DNA of 13,145 bases. Source: an uncultured Lachnospiraceae bacterium (GTDB lineage: Bacteria > Bacillota > Clostridia > Lachnospirales > Lachnospiraceae). Below are positions 6,745-13,050 of this stretch, piece by piece. Under the pieces are notes generated by a model, which was not told the DNA's origin, searched no databases, and saw nothing but the letters and a program-made list of their open reading frames with translations. The DNA is taken from positions 92,331-105,475 of the forward strand of contig CAJTPF010000007.1 in the NCBI GenBank assembly GCA_910578175.1. The letters are read 5' to 3'. The translations under genes were made by a program, and so were the position numbers. Position 1 is the first letter of the stretch. Each line of letters starts with the position of its first letter.

Positions 6745-6926
6745 TATTTTATTGTTTCATTGATTAGTTCCGGAACTTCTTTTATTTGAGAAATGATTAC
6801 TTCATCTGATATATTTGTATCCCTAATTAAATCTCCTAATGCAAACGCTTTTTCTTTCAATTCTAAATCTGTCATTTCAATAGCCTCACTCTCTGATAAC
6901 GTAATCTGGTATATTCTTTTTCGCAA
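6744..6926 (-). CDS. Small hypothetical protein, possibly the 3' part of a longer gene
   Basis: 60 aa, acidic and helical, not recognised (LELKEKAFALGDLIRDTN at the centre). Start: TTG at 6926 behind AGGG with only 2-3 nt spacing; the frame is open a further six codons upstream with no better start. The weak start, and the coding-like but broken sequence just upstream (6927-7137), suggest that this could be the surviving end of a decayed gene. Its stop overlaps the start of the next small ORF (TAATG). Confidence 0.4.
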   Translation of the reverse strand: MRKRIYQITLSESEAIEMTDLELKEKAFALGDLIRDTNISDEVIISQIKEVPELINETIK

Positions 6927-6933
6927 TTCCCTA

Positions 6934-7138
6934 TCAGAATAACGTCATTTGTCTGTACCGTTCCGGAAATTCCTGCAGAGCCTTCATCCGTTTTCCTGTA
7001 GTGGATACATTTTCCGTCCTCTTCTTTTAATATTCATTCAAATATCTCTGAATCCCCTCTGCATATTTTGCGTTATGAGGCCCTGCAGTACATGATCCGT
7101 TCCCGGTTTTGTTCGTCGATTTCTTTATCGGTATTCAT
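6934..7138 (-). pseudogene. Coding-like remnant after the ATPase gene, frame-disrupted
   Basis: An ATG overlaps the ATPase stop by one base (TGATG) and starts a 21-codon frame, MNTDKEIDEQNRERIMYC..., ending at TAA 7073. Moving one base in frame gives PHNAKYAEGIQRYLNEY, ended by TAA at 7029..7027. The same frame then continues as KRMKALQEFPERYRQMTLF to TGA at 6934. These stretches have protein-like composition in adjoining frames. They look like one gene with a frameshift and an internal stop. I cannot assign a family, and independent short ORFs remain possible. Confidence 0.35.
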
Positions 7139-7860
7139 CATTCCGTTACTCCGATCAGGTTTTTTAATAATTCTTTTCTATTATTTATAAACATTTCCAT
7201 CACCTGATAGCTGTCTGTCTCCCGGTATTCACAGGTTTGAATTTTCCCATCGTCAAATGATAATAGTTCGGCGCCGGGTATCCCCAGCAGAATCGGAGAA
7301 TGGGTAGCTATGATAAATTGTGAGTTTTTATCGGCACACCTATATATTTCCATAAGAAGTGTTAATTGTCTCTGGGGAGATAATGCCGCCTCCGGTTCAT
7401 CCAGCAGGTACAGTCCGTTTGGCTTTAAATATTTCTGTGCGATCGCCATAAAACTTTCACCATGGGATCTTTCATGAAATTTTGCGGACGGATGCCGGGA
7501 ATCGGCATACTCTTCCTCTTTTGTGGCTACATTATAGAAGCTCTCCGCCCGCAGAAAATATCCCCAGTCCGGTCTGCGGTATCCTTTAACAAGTTTCATG
7601 GCTTCACAGAGTTCCGAATGGGAATCATAGGTTGAAAAACAATAATTTTTCGTTCCGCCCTCCGGATTAAATCCTGCCGCTATAGCAATGGCTTCCAACA
7701 TGGTAGATTTTCCGCTTCCGTTTTCACCCACAAAAAAAGTGATGGGACGATTAAATTCCAGTCTCTCCAGACCTTCCACTGCTTCAATATCTCTTAAATA
7801 ACTGTTTCGCCCAATCCGGTCCCAATCAATCATTACACTCTGAATAAACTGATGATTCAT
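7138..7860 (-). CDS. Stand-alone SMC/ABC-like AAA-type ATPase (COG3910-type)
   Basis: 240-aa soluble ATPase. Seen directly: Walker A GENGSGKS (45-52); ABC signature-like SHGES (132-136); Walker B YLLDEPEAALS (151-161) with Asp154-Glu155; and the switch histidine in THSPILLG (His187). No coiled-coil insertion separates Walker A from the signature, so it is a compact ATPase head of the kind annotated as 'predicted ATPase' or 'AAA family ATPase' (COG3910, from memory), not a transporter subunit. Residues 1-36 match this family's usual N-terminus, so it looks full length. GGAGG lies seven nt before the ATG. It has its own promoter, with a palindrome at the start of transcription. Its cellular substrate is unknown; DNA or nucleoprotein association is only a family-level guess. 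Confidence 0.88.
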   Translation of the reverse strand: MNHQFIQSVMIDWDRIGRNSYLRDIEAVEGLERLEFNRPITFFVGENGSGKSTMLEAIAIAAGFNPEGGTKNYCFSTYDSHSELCEAMKLVKGYRRPDWGYFLRAESFYNVATKEEEYADSRHPSAKFHERSHGESFMAIAQKYLKPNGLYLLDEPEAALSPQRQLTLLMEIYRCADKNSQFIIATHSPILLGIPGAELLSFDDGKIQTCEYRETDSYQVMEMFINNRKELLKNLIGVTE

Positions 7861-7894
7861 ACGGCAGCCTCCAGATAATATACGGATGATATAT

Positions 7895-7915
7895 TATTCC
7901 GATTCAAACGGAATA
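7895..7915. promoter_or_regulatory. Palindrome at the ATPase transcription start, candidate operator
   Basis: TATTCCG, 7 nt, CGGAATA: seven-base perfect arms centred just downstream of the -10 hexamer and spanning the predicted +1. A repressor bound here would block initiation or early elongation. It may equally act as a small 5' hairpin in the mRNA. Confidence 0.45.
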
Positions 7916-7920
7916 CCTGG

Positions 7921-7949
7921 ATTATAACACAGTGCCCATCCCTGTTCAA
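7921..7949 (-). promoter_or_regulatory. Sigma-A promoter for the ATPase gene
   Basis: -35 TTGAAC (7949..7944), 17-nt spacer, perfect -10 TATAAT (7926..7921) with an upstream TGT extension. It lies in the gap after the PBP stop codon, so the ATPase does not depend on the PBP promoter. Leader about 55 nt. Confidence 0.75.
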
Positions 7950-7965
7950 CATTTTCTCTCCTATC

Positions 7966-10095
7966 CTAATTTCCGCCAATCCATTGCTCCAAAACTTTTT
8001 TGTCTTTTTTAATCACATAACCGCTGCCTCCCCTTCCTTTTACATCTTCCACCATACTTATGATCAATATCGGCCGTTCCACTGTTTTCTCAGTCGTAAA
8101 AACGGCAAACCATCCCAGTTCCGTTCCGGAAATATCCTCTTTTGAAGCTTTGATCTCCGCCGTTCCGGTCTTTCCCGCCAGTATGATATCCTCACGATGA
8201 GCCGAATATCCTGTGGCACCAGAATCATTCACTACTTTTTTCATTCCTTCCAGCACAATGCCTGCCGTAGCGGCAGAAAAGACATTTGGAATCCAATATT
8301 GTCCCGATTTACCCTGCGAAGAGAGAAGATATGGTTTTATTATATTTCCCTCATTGCAGAAGGCCAAATAAATACATGCCATATGCAACGGATTTATCAA
8401 AAGCTGTCCCTGTCCGTACCCGCTGTCCGCCAACTGTATTTCGGTTTCAATATTTTCCGTATTTGAATATTGGGACTGTGCCATCTTAATTTCAAAAGGC
8501 AGTTCTTCATCAAATCCCATCCCCGACAGAAGTCTTTTCAATTCATCCGCCCCGATTTTCAGCGCCGCTTTGGCAAAATAAATATTATCAGAATACATCA
8601 ATGCATTTTCCAGAGTCACAGGTTCGTATGCATGAAGGGTTGTTACAAAATAGGAACCCCATGACGCATCTTTCTGCCAGCTCCGCCCTTCATTCCCGTA
8701 ATCCTCCAACGGGTCCACGGTTCCTGTTTCCAAACCGATTGCCGCTATGATCGGTTTAAATGTGGAGCCGGGGCACCATACCTGTCGGAAACGGTTATAC
8801 ATAGGCTTATTTTCATCTTCATTCATTGCATTCCATTTCTCAGTGGATAATCCCATAATAAAATCATTATTGTCATAAGACGGAGTGCTGATCAAGGCCA
8901 GTACCTCACCGGTATAGGGATTCATGGCTACCGAGCAGCTTTTATCATCCTGAAACTGTTCGTACAGCCCGGCCTGCAGACCGGCATCTATGGTCAGTTG
9001 TACATTTTCCCCATGCTGCACCGGGATACATGCCAGTTCTCTTTTCTCATTGCCTTCTGAATCTGCGATATAGATCCTGCATCCGTTCCGGCCTTTCAAT
9101 TCCTTTTCAAACAAACCTTCCATTCCGCTTCTGCCTATCATACTGTCCGCCGTATAACCTTCTCCTGCATGTTCTTCCAAATCTTCTGCCGTAACCTTCT
9201 GCACATATCCGATCAGATGGGCCGCCGCTTTACCCAGGGGATATTTCCGCACTTCAGTATCCGACAGCATCACCCCCGGGATTGCCAATAGCTTATCCTG
9301 CCGCTCCTTTTCTTTTAACACTTCCTCCTCCGGTTCCGCAGCCATCAGCTCTGTTTCCTCCACTTTCCGAATGGTCTGGACCGGTACGAAGGAATCGTCT
9401 TTAACCCATTTGGCTGATAATTTCTTTTCAACGGCTTCCGGATCCAGTTCCAGCAGTTCCGCTATCTTTACAATGGCTTCTGCCCTGTTTTCCAATTTAC
9501 CCGGAACGATCCCGACAGAGGAAGCCCGTCCTGTGCCCGCCAGAATACTCCCGTTCCTGTCCAGAATTTCCCCCCTCTTTGCCTTTATTTCCGAAACCCT
9601 TACTTTATCCGTGGAATAAAATTCAGGAAAGATCAGAGAATCCTGCCATATCAGTTTATAGCCATCTTCCGCTTTTCTGAAACATGCCTTATTTTTAAAA
9701 CTGATATTTCCAGCCACCGTATCAAATGAAGTCTGATACGTTACGTTTTTTTCGTTCTCATCAAAATCAAGAATTTCGATTACCATATTCTGTATCTCTA
9801 TGCCTTCATATATCGCCGAATTACGTTTGATAAAATCCTCCCGGCTGATGTTTCCGGAGGCTTCTAAGTCCAGCATCTCATACATTTCTCCCCACTCCAT
9901 TGCCGGAATATGATTCATATATTCAACCAAAAGTTCCTTTGGAGATGACTGAACAGGAGTCTTTTCAGATGTATGATGAAACCCGTCCTTTTTATAAAAA
10001 ATGATCATACCTGTTAAAACGATTCCTGCAAGAACTGCCGTCATCCATATCAATACTGCCAGCTTCTTTTTTTGTTTCCGCCTGTTTTTTTTCAT
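7966..10095 (-). CDS. Class B penicillin-binding protein, MecA/PBP3 type with NTF2-like N-domain
   Basis: 709-aa peptidoglycan DD-transpeptidase, anchored by one N-terminal helix (about 12-34) and otherwise extracytoplasmic. Order: an NTF2-like MecA_N domain (about 52-160); the PBP dimerisation domain (about 166-340, with RGEILDRNG at 174-182 and GRSGMEG at 321-327); and the transpeptidase domain (about 365-705). Catalytic motifs are intact: STFK (Ser444 nucleophile, Lys447), SDN (502-504) and KTGT (642-645). The MecA_N domain places it in the subclass with S. aureus PBP2a and B. subtilis PbpC/PBP3, some of which have low beta-lactam affinity; affinity here cannot be read from sequence. GGAGG lies five nt before the ATG. 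Its promoter carries two BlaI/MecI-like operators, implying beta-lactam-linked or cell-wall-stress-linked control by a repressor encoded elsewhere. No mobile-element marks flank it. Confidence 0.94.
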   Translation of the reverse strand: MKKNRRKQKKKLAVLIWMTAVLAGIVLTGMIIFYKKDGFHHTSEKTPVQSSPKELLVEYMNHIPAMEWGEMYEMLDLEASGNISREDFIKRNSAIYEGIEIQNMVIEILDFDENEKNVTYQTSFDTVAGNISFKNKACFRKAEDGYKLIWQDSLIFPEFYSTDKVRVSEIKAKRGEILDRNGSILAGTGRASSVGIVPGKLENRAEAIVKIAELLELDPEAVEKKLSAKWVKDDSFVPVQTIRKVEETELMAAEPEEEVLKEKERQDKLLAIPGVMLSDTEVRKYPLGKAAAHLIGYVQKVTAEDLEEHAGEGYTADSMIGRSGMEGLFEKELKGRNGCRIYIADSEGNEKRELACIPVQHGENVQLTIDAGLQAGLYEQFQDDKSCSVAMNPYTGEVLALISTPSYDNNDFIMGLSTEKWNAMNEDENKPMYNRFRQVWCPGSTFKPIIAAIGLETGTVDPLEDYGNEGRSWQKDASWGSYFVTTLHAYEPVTLENALMYSDNIYFAKAALKIGADELKRLLSGMGFDEELPFEIKMAQSQYSNTENIETEIQLADSGYGQGQLLINPLHMACIYLAFCNEGNIIKPYLLSSQGKSGQYWIPNVFSAATAGIVLEGMKKVVNDSGATGYSAHREDIILAGKTGTAEIKASKEDISGTELGWFAVFTTEKTVERPILIISMVEDVKGRGGSGYVIKKDKKVLEQWIGGN

Positions 10096-10192
10096 ATCGA
10101 CCTCCGGTATTTTTCATGATACTTGGTTATTCTCTATTATTATTGATTCTCCCATTAATATTTCAAATTCTGTTATTCCGTTCCTTATTTAT

Positions 10193-10209
10193 TATTACAG
10201 TTGTAGGAT
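10193..10209. promoter_or_regulatory. BlaI/MecI-type operator O2 in the PBP leader
   Basis: TATTACAGTTGTAGGAT on the + strand: core TACA-gt-TGTA at 10196-10205, matching the BlaI-family box TACA-N2-TGTA. From memory it differs from the B. licheniformis bla operator core (TATTACATATGTAAGAT) at three positions. Its centre is about 68 bp downstream of O1's, in the untranslated leader. Confidence 0.65.
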
Positions 10210-10258
10210 TTTAACCTAAAAAATAAGATATTTATATTAAACTTTTATAACCACTCTA

Positions 10259-10287
10259 ATATTACACCTGTAAGATATATAAGTCAA
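10259..10287 (-). promoter_or_regulatory. Sigma-A promoter of the PBP gene
   Basis: -35 TTGACT (10287..10282), 17-nt spacer, -10 TAATAT (10264..10259). Transcription would start at about 10252, leaving a leader of roughly 155 nt. The spacer and -10 are occupied by operator O1. Confidence 0.75.
10260..10276. promoter_or_regulatory. BlaI/MecI-type operator O1 overlapping the PBP promoter
   Basis: TATTACACCTGTAAGAT on the + strand: dyad TTACA-cc-TGTAA with conserved flanks. From memory it equals the B. licheniformis BlaI operator core except for the two central bases. It covers the -10 and part of the spacer, the standard position for BlaI/MecI repression. Confidence 0.75.
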
Positions 10288-10317
10288 GCTTTTTGTATTC
10301 TTTTTCTTACCGTGATC

Positions 10318-10711
10318 CTATACCGTTATTTCAATTTGATTGCCCTCAATTCCTACAATGCAGCTTTCATAATAACCGTCTCCGGTTGTTCTGGGTCCGC
10401 TGACAACTGCATATCCATCTGCCTGCAGCCTGCCAGTCAGGTTATCCACGGCTTCCCTGCTTCCCAGCCGGAAGGCTATGTGGATATATCCTGTTCTTGC
10501 CAAATGCTTTTCGTCATCAGACATTGAAGGTTTATACATGAGTTCGAGTCTTGCCCCCTGCCCAAAGGAAAGAAAATACGAATAAAAGCCGGTGGTTTTA
10601 TTATGGTATCCCTGATTGGGAACTGCATTAAAATATTTAACAAAAAAAGTCCTTTGCTGTTTCCAAATCATTTACATACATGGCAATATGCTCAATATAC
10701 AATAAACTCAT
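10318..10711 (-). pseudogene. VOC/glyoxalase-fold protein gene, frameshifted in a T7 run
   Basis: The ATG at 10711 overlaps the flavin reductase stop as ATGA and has AAAGGT just upstream. It opens a frame reading MSLLYIEHIAMYVNDLETAK-DFF, a typical VOC-family first strand, but hits TAA after a run of seven T (10648..10642). With six T the frame would continue directly as VKYFNAVPNQGYHN and run to the stop at 10318, giving a ~130-aa protein. The downstream part is intact: GARLELMYK, GYIHIAFRLGS, then SGPRTTGDGYYESC and a terminal GNQIEITV, which carries the usual VOC metal-ligand Glu. As written, only a 117-aa product from an out-of-context ATG (10671) could be made from the 3' part. This is a single-base indel in a homopolymer: a real mutation, phase variation, or a sequencing error. 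Confidence 0.85.
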
Positions 10712-11259
10712 CGACCTTTCCATCCGTCTTTAAACGCATTGCCTACCTTCTCTCCAAGTCTGATGTATGCCTGATTGACCGGATCGTAAGTAATCGGTTT
10801 TAACTTTTCAGGATCGATGCGGCCATCTGTAAGGATACTTTCATCTGCATTTACATTTACAATTTCTCCCACCAGAATTCCATTTTCAAAACTTCTGAGC
10901 TTACATTCCAAAGCCATAGGAAGTTCATCGATAAGGGGTGCATTTACATACCCGCTCTTTGTCGCATGAAATCCCGCTTTTGCAAATTTATCCGGTACTT
11001 TGCCGGCAGATTCCAGACCTACATAATCACAGGCTTCTACCGTGTCCTCTGTAGCAATACTGACCGTAAACGCTCCGGTTTTAGCAATATTCTCCGTTGT
11101 CTTGTGCTTTGACATACTGATCGAAATCTCATTCATATCCGTAATAATTCCCCATGCGGCATTCATGGCATTAGGTACTCCGTTTTCATCATAAGTTCCG
11201 ATGATCAGTACTGGCATCGGATACATAAATGGTTTTGCGCCAAAATTTACTCTACTCAT
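10708..11259 (-). CDS. Flavin reductase-like (DIM6/NTAB) FMN-binding protein
   Basis: 183 aa. It has the split-barrel flavin-binding fold of flavin reductase/flavoredoxin proteins. The N-terminal MSRVNFGAKPFMYPMPVLIIGTYDENGVPNAMNAAW (1-36) is the family's opening strand plus the loop that binds the FMN phosphate. The SISMSKHKTTENIAKTGAFTVSI region follows, and then the GLESAGKVPDKFAKAGF segment at about 100-116. The likely role is FMN-dependent electron transfer or reduction; the partner is unknown. The frame is open to 11337, but those residues are basic and unlike the family and would overlap kptA. The ATG at 11259, with AAAGGATGGA upstream, fits. It lies 22 nt after kptA and overlaps the VOC gene by ATGA, so it sits in the middle of a three-gene operon. 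Confidence 0.88.
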   Translation of the reverse strand: MSRVNFGAKPFMYPMPVLIIGTYDENGVPNAMNAAWGIITDMNEISISMSKHKTTENIAKTGAFTVSIATEDTVEACDYVGLESAGKVPDKFAKAGFHATKSGYVNAPLIDELPMALECKLRSFENGILVGEIVNVNADESILTDGRIDPEKLKPITYDPVNQAYIRLGEKVGNAFKDGWKGR

Positions 11260-11281
11260 TCTTCTTCCATCCTTTCTGCAC

Positions 11282-11881
11282 TTAATCCATATCGTTCTCT
11301 TCTCTAATTTTACCTCCTGAAACAGAGGTTTCATCAAATGTTTCTCTTTTAAAATACGTGACAGGAACTTCTTTTGTCAGCCATACTCCATTGACGGATT
11401 TAAAAAACTGATATCCGTCTTTCTGCATCCGGCCGGAACATACTTTGTAAACAACCGGCTTCCCATGCCTGCTGCCCACCTGAATGGCAGTATCTATATC
11501 GGCCGATAAATGAACATATAATCTGCTCTTAGGCTGTAGTCCATTTTCATCAATGAATTTTCTGTATTTCTCACCGCTACCATGGTACAAATACTTTGGC
11601 GGTTCGGATTCCCTTAATTCAACATCCACCGGAATGGAGTGCCCCTGATTGGCCCGGATTCGCGTATGGTCCTCATTAAATGAATATCTTTGTTTTTCAT
11701 CTTCTGCAACAATCTGCTCGAGAAGTTCCATGGTCATGGTTTGTGTTTTGCTTATACCGCTGATCAACTCTTTCACATCTGCCCAGCCATGTTCGTCAAG
11801 GGAAATGCCGATTACTTCCGGCTTATGGCGGAGGATCAGGGAGATGTATTTGCTTAGGGCTTTTGTGGATTGATTAGTCAT
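11282..11881 (-). CDS. kptA: RNA 2'-phosphotransferase KptA/Tpt1
   Basis: 199 aa. The enzyme transfers an internal RNA 2'-phosphate to NAD+, releasing nicotinamide and forming ADP-ribose 1''-2'' cyclic phosphate. In eukaryotes this completes tRNA splicing; the natural bacterial substrate is not settled. N-terminal winged-helix-like lobe: LSKYISLILRHKP with Arg18-His19. C-terminal ADP-ribosyltransferase-like lobe: RIRANQGHS (Arg76, His81), YLYHG (97-101), VHLS (123-126) and GSRHGKPVVYKV (Arg138, His139). The Arg-His-Arg-Arg catalytic set is thus complete. The frame also offers GTG at 11893, but that overlaps the GGAGG itself, so the ATG at 11881 is the better start. First gene of the operon with flavin reductase and VOC genes. 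No clear promoter is visible upstream. Confidence 0.93.
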   Translation of the reverse strand: MTNQSTKALSKYISLILRHKPEVIGISLDEHGWADVKELISGISKTQTMTMELLEQIVAEDEKQRYSFNEDHTRIRANQGHSIPVDVELRESEPPKYLYHGSGEKYRKFIDENGLQPKSRLYVHLSADIDTAIQVGSRHGKPVVYKVCSGRMQKDGYQFFKSVNGVWLTKEVPVTYFKRETFDETSVSGGKIREENDMD

Positions 11882-11920
11882 ATCTGTTTGCACCTCCGAT
11901 CAATTTTTGAGTTTCATTCC

Positions 11921-11939
11921 ATAAAAATACCATTTTTAT
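11921..11939. repeat. AT-rich inverted repeat upstream of kptA
   Basis: ATAAAAAT-acc-ATTTTTAT: eight-base perfect arms in the 120-nt gap between kptA and the HEPN-like gene. It could act as a weak bidirectional terminator or a dyad in the kptA promoter region. The same gap holds a small GAAAG-gctg-CTTTC hairpin (near 11942-11955). Confidence 0.4.
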
Positions 11940-12001
11940 TTGAAAGGCTGCTTTCCTAATATTCATAAAAATGTGAAACTTTATCGTTTATCCTTAATAA
12001 A

Positions 12002-12559
12002 TTATAATTTTAATTCGTCATCAAATAAGTCAGACTTTAACACGCCTCTACTTATCCGGCCGGTATCTTCCAGACTCTCATATAAAATATATTCTAAAAT
12101 ATATAGCGCCGCCATTGCAAACAGTACATTTTTCAAATTCGCTTTTGTGTAATTATATCTGCCAGCATCATTTATATCCATTCGTCTATGCTTTATATCA
12201 TTATATGCCTGCCACCAATCAGATATAGAATCTGAAAACTTTTCCATAGGAGTTATATTCTTTATGTCATATGGATATTTTGTGTCTACTCTATACTTCT
12301 TCAAATTAGGATGTTCCATTATTAAACAGTCAAGTTTATTTTTAATACCAAAAGGAGCTTTATCTCCTTTCCTATTACAAAGAACTTCTGCAATAGATTC
12401 CATCTCACTGCATATGGTCAATAGTAACTTCATATACTGATTTGAAAATGTGTCATAATTATCCCTGTCTATCCATACATAATCATCTGTTTTAATCAAT
12501 TCATGCTCCAAAAGCTTATACTGTCTCCAATATACTTTAAAAAATATATCTCTAACCAA
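12002..12559 (-). CDS. AT-rich hypothetical protein, possible HEPN-like fold
   Basis: 185 aa, soluble, mostly helical; not confidently recognised. The C-terminal half has WWQAYNDIKHRRM (115-127) followed by NYTKANLKNVLFAMAALYILEYILY (136-160). The 'YN-x-IKH-x-R ... A-x-L-x-N-x-L-x-A-x-A-x-L' layout is one I associate with HEPN-superfamily and related uncharacterised helical proteins. The classical R-x4-6-H RNase motif is not clear, so nuclease activity is not claimed. Start: TTG at 12559, with AGGAGAG eight nt before it; no ATG fits. It is visibly more AT-rich than the genes to its left, is driven by a perfect consensus promoter, stands alone, and borders an integrase remnant, all of which suggest horizontally acquired, possibly defence-related, cargo. 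Confidence 0.7.
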   Translation of the reverse strand: MVRDIFFKVYWRQYKLLEHELIKTDDYVWIDRDNYDTFSNQYMKLLLTICSEMESIAEVLCNRKGDKAPFGIKNKLDCLIMEHPNLKKYRVDTKYPYDIKNITPMEKFSDSISDWWQAYNDIKHRRMDINDAGRYNYTKANLKNVLFAMAALYILEYILYESLEDTGRISRGVLKSDLFDDELKL

Positions 12560-12628
12560 CTATATCACTCTCCTACTAAATTGCTTTATACTATATAACC
12601 TTAATTTATTACCGTCTATCTTCTGTTA

Positions 12629-12657
12629 ATTATAGAAAGGAATATTGGGATTGTCAA
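12629..12657 (-). promoter_or_regulatory. Perfect consensus sigma-A promoter for the HEPN-like gene
   Basis: -35 TTGACA (12657..12652), exactly 17 nt, -10 TATAAT (12634..12629). Transcription start near 12622 gives a leader of about 63 nt before TTG 12559. A GACAAC...GTTGTT hairpin lies just upstream (about 12667-12683). Confidence 0.8.
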
Positions 12658-12729
12658 AGCTTTTAGACAACTTTTACGGTTGTTCTCCCTGTATTGCAGA
12701 TTTAAAATTAGTGGCTGACTCTTCCTTCC

Positions 12730-12930
12730 ATATTGATTTTTAAGCGCCACAAACTGCTTTGCAACCTCAATCGTTCTTCTTACCGTCTCTAAATACGCCT
12801 CTCTCACCAGCGGATTAAAATCTGCCACATTCATATTTTCATCCAAATGAATTGTATAATAAATCTGCATTTCTTTTGCTGCATTTAAAAAATGATCTAT
12901 ATATTCAAGTTTATCTACTAACTGTCTTAA
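12730..12930 (-). pseudogene. Fragment resembling a sugar-phosphate isomerase/epimerase
   Basis: An open stretch on the minus strand reads ...LVDKLEYIDHFLNAAKEM, YYTIHLDENMNVADFNP and LVREAYLETVRRTIEVAKQ. The 'hLDENMNVaDFNPlV-x-EAY-x-ET-x-RRTIE-x-AK' pattern resembles the early part of TIM-barrel sugar-phosphate isomerase/epimerase (AP-endonuclease 2-like) proteins, from memory. The frame has no good start upstream (a stop precedes it, and the only ATG, at 12870, has a weak RBS). After about 12730 it loses similarity and runs into the promoter of the next gene. Both ends of the expected ~280-aa protein are missing, so this is a remnant, perhaps cut by the neighbouring integration event. Confidence 0.4.
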
Positions 12931-12984
12931 CTTTCCTTAATTTTCAAGGCTTTGCGGTATGCCTAGCCTTAAAATATGTATCCT

Positions 12985-13025
12985 TTTCCCTTGTTTTTGC
13001 CCTTATTGGCAAGCTACAAGGGAAA
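12985..13025. repeat. Large hairpin just downstream of the integrase gene
   Basis: TTTCCCTTGT (12985-12994) pairs with ACAAGGGAAA (13016-13025), and TTGCC (12997-13001) with GGCAA (13008-13012) forms an inner stem. On the + strand the hairpin is followed by GTTTTTG, so it reads as an intrinsic terminator toward the integrase. On the minus strand no U-tract follows. It may protect the element from outside transcription or be part of the attachment region. Confidence 0.6.
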
Positions 13026-13050
13026 GTTTTTGTTATTCAGTTTTCATTGC

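Noticed and set aside
6934..7138. MerR/TipA-type regulator C-terminus
   Set aside because: The resemblance of AEGIQRYLNEY to TipAS ends is too short to support; left as an unassigned remnant.
10096..10251. Possible riboswitch or leader peptide in the ~155-nt PBP leader
   Set aside because: Only a 13-codon ATG frame without an RBS and no recognisable conserved RNA fold; the operators explain the regulation better.
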